The notes beneath the pieces were generated by a model. That model was given only the letters and a program-made list of their open reading frames with translations. It ran no database searches and was not told the origin of the DNA. Positions 8,906 to 18,488 of a DNA stretch of 64,000 nucleotides are shown one piece after another (the first letter of the stretch is position 1; every line of letters starts with the position of its first letter). Position numbers and translations under genes: made by a program. The DNA is taken from assembly GCF_008312895.1 (NCBI RefSeq), contig NZ_VSSP01000002.1:62001-126000 (forward strand). Direction: 5' to 3'. The stretch is from Luteimonas suaedae. Lineage in GTDB: Bacteria; Pseudomonadota; Gammaproteobacteria; Xanthomonadales; Xanthomonadaceae.

Positions 8906-9969
8906 GCCGCCATTTCCTGGCGCGGGCACGGGATCCACAGCCGCACCGTGGTGCCGCCGGCATCGCCCGGGCCGATCTGGAAGCCGTGCGCATCGCCGAA
9001 CAGGTACGCCAGCCGCGCACGGAGGTTGCGCAGTCCGGTGCCGTGGTGTGCGGTCGCCGGGCCGCCGCCGCCGTCGTCGCCGACCTCCAGCCACAGGCGC
9101 CCGCCTTCGCGCCGGACCGCCACTCGCAGCAGCCCCGGCGCGGTCTTGCCGGCGATCGCATGCAGGATCGCGTTCTCGGCCAGCGGCTGCAGCACCAGCG
9201 GCGGCACCGGCAGGTGGTCCAGGCCGGGCTCGACCTGCCAGTCCAGCCGCAGCCGCTCGCCCAGCCGCACCTTCTCGATCTCCAGGTAATGCCGCAGCAA
9301 CCGCAGTTCCTCGTGCAGCGGCACCAGCTGCGAACGCTGGTGGTCGAGACTGCTGCGCAGCAGTTCGCCCAGGCCGACCAGCATGCGGTCGGCGGCGTCG
9401 GCGTCGCGGTGCACCATCTCGGCGATCGAGTTGAGTGCGTTGAACATGAAGTGCGGATTGAGCTGCGCACGCAGCGCATCGAGGCGGGTCTCCGTCAGCC
9501 GTGCCTGCAGCTGTTCGGCCTCGCGCTCGCGCGCCAGTGCCCGGCGCGCGTACAGCCAGACATGGGCGACGCCGACCATCAGCCACAGCAGCAGGAAGTT
9601 GTTGCCGAAGCTGGCCCACAGCAGCGCCGGCAACGTGGGCAGCTGCTGGTACCAGCCGATCCACGGGTTCAACGCCGCCACCGCGCCCGCGCGCAGGACC
9701 ACCATCAGCAGTACGAGGCCGGTCATCGCCAGGGTCGAGCGCAACCATCTTCCGCGTTCGATCGGCCACCGCCGCACCCACCACAGCAGCAATCCGCTCA
9801 GCGGGATCCACATCAGCCCCGATGCCAGGCCCAGCCGCAGGGCGTGCGCCGCCGGCATGACGCCGCCGTCCGGGCCTTCCATGCCCAGCAGCTGGGCGGC
9901 CAGCAGCAGGCCGTACAGCGTCCACCAGCCCACCACCGCCACCAGGAGCTTGAGCGTATTCCCATGCAT
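8902..9969 (-). CDS. LytS/YehU-family sensor histidine kinase
   Basis: Starting at the ATG of MHGNTLKLLVAVVGWW, this is a 355-residue kinase. It has four hydrophobic segments in the first 140 residues, a short coiled region (RREAEQLQ-like), and the His_kinase signature LNPHFMFNALNSI with phosphoacceptor H173. The HATPase region carries QPLAENAILHA and a glycine-rich VGDDGGGG...GTGLRNLRARL. It lacks a large periplasmic sensor domain, so the signal is probably sensed within the membrane. Alternative starts at 9978 (ATG) or 10005 (TTG) add 3 or 12 residues; none has a good ribosome-binding site. It forms an operon with the downstream regulator through an ATGA overlap. Confidence 0.9.
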   Translation of the reverse strand: MHGNTLKLLVAVVGWWTLYGLLLAAQLLGMEGPDGGVMPAAHALRLGLASGLMWIPLSGLLLWWVRRWPIERGRWLRSTLAMTGLVLLMVVLRAGAVAALNPWIGWYQQLPTLPALLWASFGNNFLLLWLMVGVAHVWLYARRALAREREAEQLQARLTETRLDALRAQLNPHFMFNALNSIAEMVHRDADAADRMLVGLGELLRSSLDHQRSQLVPLHEELRLLRHYLEIEKVRLGERLRLDWQVEPGLDHLPVPPLVLQPLAENAILHAIAGKTAPGLLRVAVRREGGRLWLEVGDDGGGGPATAHHGTGLRNLRARLAYLFGDAHGFQIGPGDAGGTTVRLWIPCPRQEMAA

Positions 9970-10114
9970 GCATCGCATGCTGCGACCGGCCGTGGACGCT
10001 TGCAACCGTCCGCAGACTGTTCGTCACCGCCTGCATGCGGTTGGTCCCGGCGCGATGGCCGCAGGCCGCGCGCGGGGGGATGTTCGACCCTGGTTTCGAC
10101 CCGAGGAGTTCCGC

Positions 10115-11053
10115 ATGCATGCCCGCCTGCTCGTGCCTGCCCTGGCGATCGCCCTGCTCGCCTGCACCACACGCCCTTCCGCCGCGGCGCCCCCGGCTGC
10201 CGCCGGGTCGCAACACTGTCCGGAGGTGGAGATGTTCGCCCCCGGCGTCATCAGCGACGCGGACTGGCAGTGGCGCATCAGCTTCACGCCGAACCGCTTG
10301 CGCGCCTACTGGTCGACCAGCAAGGGCTGGTGGCCCGGCACGCGCGAACGCGCGGTGATCATGAGCGCCTACCGCCTGCCCCGGGACCACTGGAGCCAGC
10401 CGGTGGTCGCGTCGTTCTCCGGCCTGCACGCCGACATGGACCCGTTCGTCTCGCCTGACGGACGCACGCTGTACTTCTCCTCGATGCGACCGCTCGACGG
10501 CGTCGAGCGCGGCGACATGGACCTGTGGATGGTCCGGCGCACCGCCCGCGGCTGGGGCGACCCGGTCCACCTCGGGCGCGAGGTCAACGTCGAGGGCCAG
10601 GACGAGCTGTATCCGAGCATCGACCGCCACGGCAACCTGTACTTCGCCCGCGTCGACGCACCGGTGCCGCTCGGGGACGTCGACATCTGGCGCAGCGAAC
10701 GCCGCGCCGACGGCAGCTTCGCGCCGCCGACGCGACTCGGTGCCGGCGTCAACACGCCCGAACGCTGGGAATACAACCCGGAGATCTCGCCGGACGGCCG
10801 CACCCTGCTGTTTGCGCGCCTGGACCGGCGCGACGACGGCCTGCCCGACCTGGGCCACGGCTGGGGCGACCTGTACGTCAGCCGCCTGGGGCGGACCGGC
10901 TTCGCACCCGCCGCGAATCTCGGCCCCTGCATCAACAGCGCCGCCGATGAATATCATCCGACCATGCTGTGGGAGCGCAACGAGCTTTACTTCGTCCGCG
11001 ATGCCGGCACGCCGGGCGACTTCTATCGGACCCGGCTGCGCCTTCCGCGCTGA
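10115..11053 (+). CDS. PD40 (TolB-like) beta-propeller lipoprotein
   Basis: The 312-residue protein begins MHARLLVPALAIALLACTT, a lipoprotein signal with Cys17. A CCGAGGAG ribosome-binding site lies just upstream of the chosen ATG. The body has repeated PD40 motifs: SPDGRTLYFSSMRP, YPSIDRHGNLYFAR and SPDGRTLLFARLD, as in TolB-type propellers. Such proteins are usually cell-envelope proteins with binding roles; no catalytic motif is seen. It is divergent from the LytS-like kinase about 145 bp away, so it is a plausible target or accessory of that system (inference only). Confidence 0.82.
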   Translation: MHARLLVPALAIALLACTTRPSAAAPPAAAGSQHCPEVEMFAPGVISDADWQWRISFTPNRLRAYWSTSKGWWPGTRERAVIMSAYRLPRDHWSQPVVASFSGLHADMDPFVSPDGRTLYFSSMRPLDGVERGDMDLWMVRRTARGWGDPVHLGREVNVEGQDELYPSIDRHGNLYFARVDAPVPLGDVDIWRSERRADGSFAPPTRLGAGVNTPERWEYNPEISPDGRTLLFARLDRRDDGLPDLGHGWGDLYVSRLGRTGFAPAANLGPCINSAADEYHPTMLWERNELYFVRDAGTPGDFYRTRLRLPR

Positions 11054-11404
11054 CGTCGGCCGGTCGCCGCCTGCACCCAGGACCCGATCGAGGCATCTTT
11101 GCTCGTCATTCCCGCGAAGGCGGGAGTGATGCTACCAAATAAGCGCCATTCGATCCCGGCACCGGAATGACCGACGCTCGGGACCCTCCTGAACGGCTCT
11201 CGGGTCCACGGGCAGCCCAATCCGCTTCACGGGACCCGGCCGCCCGGCTCCTGGCTGCGGGCGCTCATGCCACATACGGTCGGGTACTTTCATCCACTAC
11301 AATGACCGCCGTGCAAGTACAGGCGCCGGCATTTGAAGCGTAGCCTCCGCAGTCACCCGCCACCGGACGGCCACGGAGCCCGTCAGGCAGCGCCGACTCC
11401 GTTT
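11054..11404. other. Gene-free stretch with a GTCATTCCCGCG palindrome and a possible promoter
   Basis: A CGTCATTCCCGCGAAGGCGG palindrome starts at 11104. Its partner near 11150-11171 (CCGGAATGACC) is degenerate. The segment TAAGCGCCATTCG at about 11140 recurs at about 23106 beside the same palindrome type. TACAAT at 11298-11303 could be a -10 element for the LysM-FecR gene; no good -35 element is evident. Confidence 0.5.
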
Positions 11405-13039
11405 ATGCGGCTCGCATGGCTGTTGCCGATGCTGCTGGCCCTGCTCGGCAGCACCACCGCATCGGCACAGGAGTGGCGCTATCGGGTCCGCCCCGGAGAC
11501 ACGATCTGGGACCTGAGCCGGACCTACCTGCGACACGATGTGCGCTGGCAGCGCCTGCAGGCGCACAACGATGTCGAGGATCCGTGGCAGATGGCGCCGG
11601 GCACGCAGTTGCGCATTCCGGTGGTCTGGCTGCGCGTGCAGCCGGCGAAGGCAACGGTCGTCGCACTGCGCGGCGAAGCGACGGCCGCCCCCGTGGACGC
11701 GCCCGACGAGGTCTCGCCGATCGCGCAGGACATGCGGTTGGGCGCCGGCACCGTGCTGCGCACGGCGGCGGACGCCACGCTCACCCTGCGCTTCGCCGAT
11801 GGCTCGCGCCTGCTGCTGCATGGCGACAGCGAACTGCACCTCGACAGGCTCAGCGCCTATGGCGCCACCGGCATGGTCGACACCCGGATGCGGCTGATCC
11901 GCGGCCGTACCACCAATTCGGTCGAACGCGCGCGTGGACCGGCCTCGCGCTTCATCGTCGACAGCCCCGGCACCATGGCCACCGTGCGCGGTACGGAGTT
12001 CCGCATCGGCCGCGATGCTTCGCACACCCGCTCCGAGGTGCTGGACGGACGCGTACAGGTCAGCGGCGGCGGGCGCGCCCTGGAGCTCGATGCCGGCCAT
12101 GGCACGCTGAGCGGCCAGGACAGCCGTCCACTGCCGGCCAGTCCGCTGCTGCCGGCACCCGACCTGTCGGGCTGGCCCGACGCGTTGCAGCGGATGCCAG
12201 CCGCCGTCGACTGGCCGGTGGTGGACGGCGCCGCCGGCTACCGCCTCCAGGCCAGTGCCGATCCGGAGTTCCTGACGCTGCTGCAGGACATGCGGGTGGA
12301 TGCGCCCCGTGCCGAAATGATGGTGCCCGGCGATGGCGACTTCCACGCCCGGGTGCGGGCGATCGATGCACAGGGCCTGGAAGGCCACGACGCCACCCGT
12401 AGCTTCCGCGTCGCGGCGCAACCGGCGCCGCCGTTCGCCATCGCCCCGATCCAGGACGGCAGTGCCACCGGTCCGCGCCCGCGCTTCCGCTGGACCCTAA
12501 GCGAAGGCGACGACATGCGTTACCGGCTGCAGGTCGACCGCGACCCGGCGTTCGCCTCCCCGCTGATCGACCTGGACCGGCTGCGCCGCAACGAGCAGCG
12601 CGCGCCGGACGCGCTGCCGCCGGGCACGTACTACTGGCGCGTCGGGGCGACCGATGCCACCGGCAAGCACGGCCCATTCGGCGATCCGGTGCGCTTCGTC
12701 CTGCACGAAGCGGAGCCGGGCCCGGCGATCGGCGCCGACGGCGTCGAACGCAGCAAGCGCGACCTGCACGTCCGCTGGGCCGCCGGCAACGACGACCAGC
12801 GCTATCACTTCCAGTTGTCGCGCGATGCCGATTTCGCGCGGATCGAACTCGAGCGCACCCTGGACGAGAACCAGATCGCGCTGCCGGCACTGCGCCCCGG
12901 CACCTGGTACATGCGCTCCCGGCTGATCGACAGCGATGGCTACGCGCATCCGTTCGGCCCCACCCAGAGCGTCAAGGTCGGATGCTTGCCGTGCCGGATC
13001 GCGCTGGGCGCCGCCGGCCTGTTGCTGCTGGTGCTCTGA
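11405..13039 (+). CDS. Secreted LysM-FecR domain protein with fibronectin-like repeats
   Basis: From ATG 11405 the protein is 544 residues with a classical signal peptide (MRLAWLLPMLLALLGS, cleavage near ASA-QEW). A LysM domain follows at about 26-72 (YRVRPGDTIWDLSRTYLRHD), then a FecR-type domain at about 80-210 (LGAGTVLRTAADATLTLRFA, GTMATVRGTEFRIG). After these come repeated beta-sandwich units with W..V.GA.GYRLQ-like and PGTYYWRVGA motifs. A short hydrophobic C-terminus (GAAGLLLLVL) may anchor it. LysM suggests peptidoglycan binding. FecR domains in such proteins are usually structural or sensory. A TTG at 11333 would add 24 residues before the signal peptide and is less likely. Two bases separate it from the CHASE2-GGDEF gene, so they form one operon. 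Confidence 0.85.
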   Translation: MRLAWLLPMLLALLGSTTASAQEWRYRVRPGDTIWDLSRTYLRHDVRWQRLQAHNDVEDPWQMAPGTQLRIPVVWLRVQPAKATVVALRGEATAAPVDAPDEVSPIAQDMRLGAGTVLRTAADATLTLRFADGSRLLLHGDSELHLDRLSAYGATGMVDTRMRLIRGRTTNSVERARGPASRFIVDSPGTMATVRGTEFRIGRDASHTRSEVLDGRVQVSGGGRALELDAGHGTLSGQDSRPLPASPLLPAPDLSGWPDALQRMPAAVDWPVVDGAAGYRLQASADPEFLTLLQDMRVDAPRAEMMVPGDGDFHARVRAIDAQGLEGHDATRSFRVAAQPAPPFAIAPIQDGSATGPRPRFRWTLSEGDDMRYRLQVDRDPAFASPLIDLDRLRRNEQRAPDALPPGTYYWRVGATDATGKHGPFGDPVRFVLHEAEPGPAIGADGVERSKRDLHVRWAAGNDDQRYHFQLSRDADFARIELERTLDENQIALPALRPGTWYMRSRLIDSDGYAHPFGPTQSVKVGCLPCRIALGAAGLLLLVL

Positions 13040-13041
13040 GC

Positions 13042-14712
13042 ATGCGCGACGGACGCCGACGCAAGCTGGCGGCACGCCTGCTGATCGGCCTGCTCGCCGC
13101 GCTGTGTGTCGGCGTGCTGCTGTCGCAGCAGCTGACCTGGCGCATCGACACCTGGATCTACGACACCCTGCTGTCGCACTTCGAGCAGCCGGTGGACGAG
13201 CGCATCGTGATCGTGGCGATCGACGAGCGCAGCCTGTCCGAACTCGGGCGCTGGCCGTGGTCACGCGGCGTCCATGCCGAGCTCGTCGACCGCCTGCAGG
13301 GTGCCGGCGTGCGCGGGGTCGCCCTGAACATCGTGTTCGCCGAACCGGCCCGCGACGATCCCGCCGGCGATGCCCTGCTCGCCCAGGCACTCGCCGAAAG
13401 CGGCAATACCATCCTGCCGGTCATGGCCGAGCCCGCCGAACCGGGCGGCATGCTGATCGAAGTGATGCCGATGCCGTCGCTGATCGAGGCCGCCGCCGGC
13501 CTCGGCCACGTGGACGCCGAAACCGACCGCGACGGCGTCGCGCGCCATACCTATCTCCGCGCCGGGATGGGCTCGCCGCACTGGCCCTCGCTGGCAGTGG
13601 CGCTGCTGGACACGCGTGCCGAAACCGACGCCGACCGCGCGTTGCCGGGATTGCGCAGCACGCGACGGCAGCGCGCCGCGCCCTATCAGTGGGTACGCGA
13701 CCATCACATCATGATTCCATTCGCCCCGAGCGGCGCATTCGCGCAGGTGTCCTACCTCGACGTGCTCGACGGCACGGTCGACGACGCACTGCTGCGCGAT
13801 CGTTGGGTCCTGGTGGGTGCGACCGCCGCCGGCATCGACCAGGGCCTGCTGACGCCGCTGACCGAAGGCGGCCCGCGGCTCTCGGCCACCGAGTACCACG
13901 CCAACGTCCTCAACGCGCTGACCACCGGGCAGGCGATCATCCCGCTCTCCGGGCTGCGGCAATGGTTGCTGTCGATCGCGCTCGCGCTGCTGCCGCTGGC
14001 GCTGTACAGCGAGCGCAGCCCGTGGAGGCGGCCATGGGTCGCCGCCGCCACGGGCGCCGCCGCGACGCTGCTCTGCTGCGCGCTGCTGCTGCGCTATGGC
14101 CGCTACTGGTTCCAGCCGACCCCGACGCTGGCGGTGCTCGCGGCCGGCTACGTGGTATGGACGCTGTCGCGCCTGCGGCAATCGCAGCGTCAGGCGCATT
14201 CGGACGCGTTGACCCGCCTGGCCAACCGCCGCATGTTCGATCTCACGCTGACGCGCGAGGTGAAGGCAGCACAGCGTTCCGGCCGGCCGCTGTCGCTGCT
14301 GCTGATCGACGTCGATCATTTTAAGCACTACAACGATCGCTACGGCCACCAGGCCGGCGACGATGTCCTGCGCCGGATCGCCAACGTGATCGGCGTGCAC
14401 GCACGCCGGCCGCGCGACCTGGCCGCGCGCTACGGCGGCGACGAGCTGACGGCGATCCTGCCCGAGACCTCGGCCGCCGCCGCCGCCGCCCTCGCCGAGG
14501 CGATCATCCGTGATGTCCGCGCGCTGCGGATCCCGCACCTGGGTTCCGAGATCGCACCCTGGATCACCCTCACCATCGGCATGGCCACGTTCGATCCGGC
14601 GCGCGAACCGGGTCCGGTCGACCTGGTGCAGCGTGCGGACGCCGCCCTGTATCGCGGCAAGCACGAGGGCCGCGACCGCAGCCAGCACGCGGCAGGGGTC
14701 GCGCTCGCCTGA
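13042..14712 (+). CDS. CHASE2 sensor diguanylate cyclase (GGDEF domain)
   Basis: The 556-residue protein starts [14 protein letters not shown]. It has an N-terminal membrane span, a periplasmic CHASE2 domain (about 35-295; [34 protein letters not shown]), two to three membrane spans (about 310-380) and a cytoplasmic GGDEF domain. The active-site motif reads GGDEL (465-469) rather than GGDEF. An RxxD inhibitory-site motif (RPRD) lies five residues upstream, and [18 protein letters not shown] is intact. It probably makes cyclic-di-GMP in response to an envelope signal, perhaps relayed by the coupled LysM-FecR protein. The F-to-L change leaves activity somewhat uncertain. Confidence 0.88.
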   Translation: MRDGRRRKLAARLLIGLLAALCVGVLLSQQLTWRIDTWIYDTLLSHFEQPVDERIVIVAIDERSLSELGRWPWSRGVHAELVDRLQGAGVRGVALNIVFAEPARDDPAGDALLAQALAESGNTILPVMAEPAEPGGMLIEVMPMPSLIEAAAGLGHVDAETDRDGVARHTYLRAGMGSPHWPSLAVALLDTRAETDADRALPGLRSTRRQRAAPYQWVRDHHIMIPFAPSGAFAQVSYLDVLDGTVDDALLRDRWVLVGATAAGIDQGLLTPLTEGGPRLSATEYHANVLNALTTGQAIIPLSGLRQWLLSIALALLPLALYSERSPWRRPWVAAATGAAATLLCCALLLRYGRYWFQPTPTLAVLAAGYVVWTLSRLRQSQRQAHSDALTRLANRRMFDLTLTREVKAAQRSGRPLSLLLIDVDHFKHYNDRYGHQAGDDVLRRIANVIGVHARRPRDLAARYGGDELTAILPETSAAAAAALAEAIIRDVRALRIPHLGSEIAPWITLTIGMATFDPAREPGPVDLVQRADAALYRGKHEGRDRSQHAAGVALA

Positions 14713-14790
14713 ACCGCGGGCCGTGCCGGTGCGATCGGCACGCGTCTGTGACACGATGCCCTCGGAGCCCACACGCGAAGGCCGACCCGC

Positions 14791-15147
14791 ATGCGTCAAG
14801 CAAATCCCGCAATCGTATTGCCTCGGCTGCTGCTGGCCAGCATGTTCGTGGTGATGGGCAGTTGGCGCCTGTGGGGTGCTGCGCAGGGTGCGTCGACCAG
14901 CGGCGCCACCTTGACCTTCAGTGCCGCCGAACTGCTGCTCGGGCTGCTGATCGCACTCGGCTGGAAGCTGCGCTGGACCGCCCTGGCCGCGGCATTGCTG
15001 ATGGTCGTCGACGCACTGCTTTCGCACCCGTTCTGGGCGGTGGCCGGAGCCGGCCACGATGCGCAGTTGCTGCACTTCATGAAGAACATCGGCATCGCCG
15101 GCGGCTTCCTGCTGCTGTCGCTGACGGCGCCCGCACACAGGCGCTGA
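14791..15147 (+). CDS. DoxX family membrane protein
   Basis: This 118-residue protein has four hydrophobic segments in the DoxX arrangement: [19 protein letters not shown], a second span from [16 protein letters not shown], a third around [14 protein letters not shown], and a C-terminal span [11 protein letters not shown]. The conserved [11 protein letters not shown] motif before the last span is typical. DoxX proteins are small inner-membrane proteins linked to redox and thiosulfate metabolism in some organisms; the role here is not evident. It is preceded by about 80 bp after the CHASE2-GGDEF gene and may be read through from it. Confidence 0.8.
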   Translation: MRQANPAIVLPRLLLASMFVVMGSWRLWGAAQGASTSGATLTFSAAELLLGLLIALGWKLRWTALAAALLMVVDALLSHPFWAVAGAGHDAQLLHFMKNIGIAGGFLLLSLTAPAHRR

Positions 15148-15415
15148 GCCGCGACGGTCGCAGGCGAGGTCCGGCAATGGGTCGAACCTGTTACCATGTT
15201 GCGATGCAGCAGCAGTCGATCTTCGCACCCGACAGGACCGCCCCGCGCGGCAACCGCGCCGTGCCGGACGTGACGCCCGCAACGGCCCGGACGACGCCAC
15301 CTTAGCGCCAGCGTCCTGATCCCGCCGCGCGCACCACCGGCGTTCCGCTCCGCCTCCCCGACCGTCTCCCATCGACCGCCCGTCTCCACGGCCGCGGTCC
15401 AGGATCCTGCCCCCA

Positions 15416-16897
15416 ATGACATTTTCCAACTTGCGCGCGGAATGGTTTCCGAACGTCCGCGCCGACCTGCTTGCCGGCCTGGTGGTCGCCCTCGCCCTGA
15501 TCCCCGAGGCCATCGCCTTCTCGATCATCGCCGGCGTCGATCCCAAGGTCGGGCTGTACGCCTCGTTCTGCATCGCCGTGGTGATCGCCTTCACCGGCGG
15601 CCGCCCGGGCATGATCTCCGCCGCTACCGGCGCGATGGCGCTGTTGATGGTGACCCTGGTGCGCGACCACGGCCTGCAGTACCTGCTGGTGGCCACCGTC
15701 CTCACCGGCGTGCTGCAGATCGCCGCCGGCTACCTGCGCCTGGCCGATCTGATGCGCTTCGTCTCGCGCTCGGTGATCACCGGCTTCGTCAACGCGCTGG
15801 CGATCCTGATCTTCCTGGCGCAGGTCCCGGAGCTGATCGCGGTGCCGTGGATGGTGTATCCGATGGTCGCGATCGGACTGGGCATCATCTACGGACTGCC
15901 GCGGCTGACCCGCGCGATTCCGTCGCCGCTGGTGGCGATCGTGCTGCTGACCGCGGCGGCGCTGCTGTTCGGCATCGAGGTGCCCACCGTCGGCGACAAG
16001 GGCGAACTGCCCGACAGCCTGCCGGTGTTCCTGCTGCCCGACGTGCCGTGGAACCTGGAGACGCTGCGGATCGTCCTGCCGGTCTCGCTGACGCTGATGG
16101 TCGTCGGCCTGCTGGAGTCGTTCCTCACCGCCAGCATCGTCGACGACCTGACCGACACGCCCAGCGACAAGCACCGCGAGGCCAAGGGCCAAGGCGTGGC
16201 CAACATCGCCGCGGGCTTCCTCGGCGGCATGGCCGGCTGTGCGATGATCGGGCAGTCGGTGATCAACGTGAAGTCAGGCGGCCGCGGCCGCCTGTCGACC
16301 CTGACCGCGGGCGTGTTCCTGCTGCTGATGGTGGTGTTCGCCAGCGACTGGGTGGGCATGATCCCGATGGCGGCGCTGGTGGCGGTGATGATCATGGTGT
16401 CGATCGGCACCTTCAACTGGCGCTCGGTCGCCAACCTGCGCACGCATCCCAAGACCTCCAGCCTGGTGATGATCGCCACCGTGGTGGTCACGGTGCTGAC
16501 CCACGACCTGGCCAAGGGCGTGCTGACCGGCGTGCTGCTGTCGGCGCTGTTCTTCGCCCGCAAGGTCGGCCAGGTGCTGCACGTCGGTTCGGTCTCCGCC
16601 GAGGACGGCGCGGCGCGGCACTACACGGTGACCGGGCAGGTATTCTTCGCCTCGGCGGAGAGCTTCATCGCTTCGTTCGATTTCGGCGAGGTGCTGGACC
16701 GCGTCCGCATCGACGTCTCCGATGCGCACTTCTGGGACCTGAGCGCGGTCGGCGCGCTGGACAAGGTGGTGCTCAAGTTCCGCCGCGAGGGCACCGAGGT
16801 CGAGCTGGTGGGCATGGACGAAGCCAGCCGTACACTGGTCGACCGGCTGGGCGTGCACGACAAGCCCGGCGCCGAGCACCTGATGGGCGGACACTGA
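15416..16897 (+). CDS. SulP family inorganic anion transporter with STAS domain
   Basis: The 493-residue protein opens with the SulP signature region ([54 protein letters not shown]). It has about 10-12 membrane spans to residue 400 and ends in a cytoplasmic STAS domain (about 405-490; [20 protein letters not shown]). SulP proteins move sulfate, bicarbonate or other anions, usually with sodium or protons; the substrate cannot be told from sequence. The gene ends 15 bp before a universal stress protein, a common SulP partner, so the two are likely co-transcribed. About 270 bp of gene-free DNA upstream shows no repeat. Confidence 0.92.
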   Translation: MTFSNLRAEWFPNVRADLLAGLVVALALIPEAIAFSIIAGVDPKVGLYASFCIAVVIAFTGGRPGMISAATGAMALLMVTLVRDHGLQYLLVATVLTGVLQIAAGYLRLADLMRFVSRSVITGFVNALAILIFLAQVPELIAVPWMVYPMVAIGLGIIYGLPRLTRAIPSPLVAIVLLTAAALLFGIEVPTVGDKGELPDSLPVFLLPDVPWNLETLRIVLPVSLTLMVVGLLESFLTASIVDDLTDTPSDKHREAKGQGVANIAAGFLGGMAGCAMIGQSVINVKSGGRGRLSTLTAGVFLLLMVVFASDWVGMIPMAALVAVMIMVSIGTFNWRSVANLRTHPKTSSLVMIATVVVTVLTHDLAKGVLTGVLLSALFFARKVGQVLHVGSVSAEDGAARHYTVTGQVFFASAESFIASFDFGEVLDRVRIDVSDAHFWDLSAVGALDKVVLKFRREGTEVELVGMDEASRTLVDRLGVHDKPGAEHLMGGH

Positions 16898-16912
16898 GGA
16901 GAGGAATCGGAA

Positions 16913-17797
16913 ATGAGCGCAAACGGCTACGAAATTCCGGTCGACGGCAAGGTACTGGCTTGCATCGACGCTTCGGTTTACGCCGACAGCGTCGCCGACC
17001 ACGCCGCCTGGGCCGCCCAGCGGCTCGGCGCGCCGCTGCAGTTCCTGCACGTGCTCGACCGCGAGGGGCATCCGACCGCCGCGGCCGACTACAGCGGCAA
17101 CATCGGCCTGGAGGCGCAGGCGGAGCTGTTGCAGGAGCTGGCCGAACTCGACGAGAAGCGCAGCCGCCTGTCGACCGAACGCGGCCGCCTGCTGCTGGCG
17201 CGGGCGCGCACGCGCGCGGCCGAGGCCGGCGCCAAGGACGCCGAGGGCCTGCAGCGCCACGGCAGCCTGGCCGAGACCCTCACCGGGCTCGAAGCCGGCG
17301 TACGACTGCTGGTGCTCGGCAAGCGCGGCGAGTCGGCCGACTTCGACAAGGGTCACCTGGGCGCCAATCTCGAGCGAGTGGCGCGTGCGGTGCATCGTCC
17401 GCTGCTGGTCGCCTCGCGCGCGTTCCGCCCGGTCGCACGCTTCGCGATCGCCTTCGACGGCAGCCCGACCACGCGCAAATGCGTGCAGATGGTGGCGCGC
17501 AGCCCGCTGTTCCGCGACCTGCCCTGCCACCTGGTCAGCGCCGGCGAAGGCAACGACGCGCTGCGCGAGGCACAGGCCTGGGCCAACGGCGTGCTGACCG
17601 AGGCCGGTTTCGAAGTGCACGCCTCGATCGCCGCCGGCGACGCCGAGTCGGTGATCGGCAACCACGTGCGCGAGCACGGCATCGACCTGCTGGTGATGGG
17701 CGCCTACGGGCATTCGAAGATCCGCCAGCTGATCGTCGGCAGCACCACCACCACGATGATCCGCAGCTGCCTGGTCCCGGTGCTGCTGCTGCGGTAA
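16913..17797 (+). CDS. Universal stress protein with two tandem UspA domains
   Basis: The 294-residue protein has an N-terminal UspA-like half (VLACIDASVYADSVADHAAW) and a C-terminal half (FAIAFDGSPTTRKCVQMVAR). Only the second half carries the nucleotide-binding signature G-x2-G-x9-G-(S/T), in GAYGHSKIRQLIVGSTTTTM. The first half has LVLGKRGESADFDKGHLGAN, a modified version. The ATG follows a strong GAGGAGAGGAA ribosome-binding site. It is cytoplasmic and probably modulates or senses stress for the SulP transporter encoded immediately upstream. Confidence 0.9.
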   Translation: MSANGYEIPVDGKVLACIDASVYADSVADHAAWAAQRLGAPLQFLHVLDREGHPTAAADYSGNIGLEAQAELLQELAELDEKRSRLSTERGRLLLARARTRAAEAGAKDAEGLQRHGSLAETLTGLEAGVRLLVLGKRGESADFDKGHLGANLERVARAVHRPLLVASRAFRPVARFAIAFDGSPTTRKCVQMVARSPLFRDLPCHLVSAGEGNDALREAQAWANGVLTEAGFEVHASIAAGDAESVIGNHVREHGIDLLVMGAYGHSKIRQLIVGSTTTTMIRSCLVPVLLLR

Positions 17798-17843
17798 CCG
17801 CGCAGGCCGAAGCGCGCGTTTCCCGCCCCAGCCGCTAGCAGCC

Positions 17844-18224
17844 ATGTCTACTGCAGACCATGCCCCGCTGATCGCGCAACTCGAACGCAAGCGCAGTGCG
17901 CTGCTCGATGCGCTCGCCGCGCCGGACGAGTCCGCCCGTCCCGTGGCGCTGGACCAGACCCTGCAAGGGCGCGTCAGCCGCATCGACGCCATTGCGCAGC
18001 AACAGATGGCGAAGGCCGGACGCTCGCGGCTCAAGCCGGAACTGGACCGGATCGACGCCGCACTGGAGCGGCACCGGCGCGGCCGTTACGGCCGCTGCTG
18101 CCGTTGCGGCGAAGACGTTCCGCTGCCGCGGCTGCAGGCCGACCCTGCGACGCCGTTCTGCCGCGACTGCGCCGACGAGTTGGCGGAAGAACGCGAGAAC
18201 GCCGGGCGCGGCTACCGCGACTAG
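17844..18224 (+). CDS. DksA/TraR-type C4 zinc finger protein
   Basis: The 126-residue protein has an N-terminal helical region that could form a coiled coil (QLERKRSALLDAL to RLKPELDRIDAALERHRRG). A C4 zinc finger follows: C85-x2-C88 and C106-x2-C109 (CCRCGEDVP, FCRDC), with the RYGRC...RL.A.P pattern of the DksA/TraR family. It is shorter than DksA itself and lacks its DxxDxA coiled-coil tip; the corresponding stretch reads DQTLQGRVSRIDA. It may bind RNA polymerase in the secondary channel, but without the tip a DksA-like output is uncertain. It follows the usp gene after 46 bp. Confidence 0.83.
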   Translation: MSTADHAPLIAQLERKRSALLDALAAPDESARPVALDQTLQGRVSRIDAIAQQQMAKAGRSRLKPELDRIDAALERHRRGRYGRCCRCGEDVPLPRLQADPATPFCRDCADELAEERENAGRGYRD

Positions 18225-18488
18225 AGCGGTTCTGGCGCAAGCGTCGGCGGATCCCTTCTCCCGCTCGCGGGGTGAGGGCGTGCTGCTTGCGGGCTCAGCG
18301 CGATGTCGACGCCGGGACGGCCGCCGATGTTGAATGCGGCTGGAGCCGCTGCGGCCGCCGGCTGTGGCGCGACGGGCCGATCCGCCCATGACCTTCGACA
18401 CCCCTGCCCCGGCACCGCGGGGCGTACAGTGCCCGGTGCCCCGCCGTCCGGGGCCTTCCTGTCGATCTGATGCCCAAGCGGGCGGAGT

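Noticed and set aside
8126..10957. A 943-codon frame that would extend the response regulator upstream
   Set aside because: The receiver domain begins at 8905 and overlaps the kinase stop. The upstream part is antisense or out of frame to the PD40 and kinase genes.
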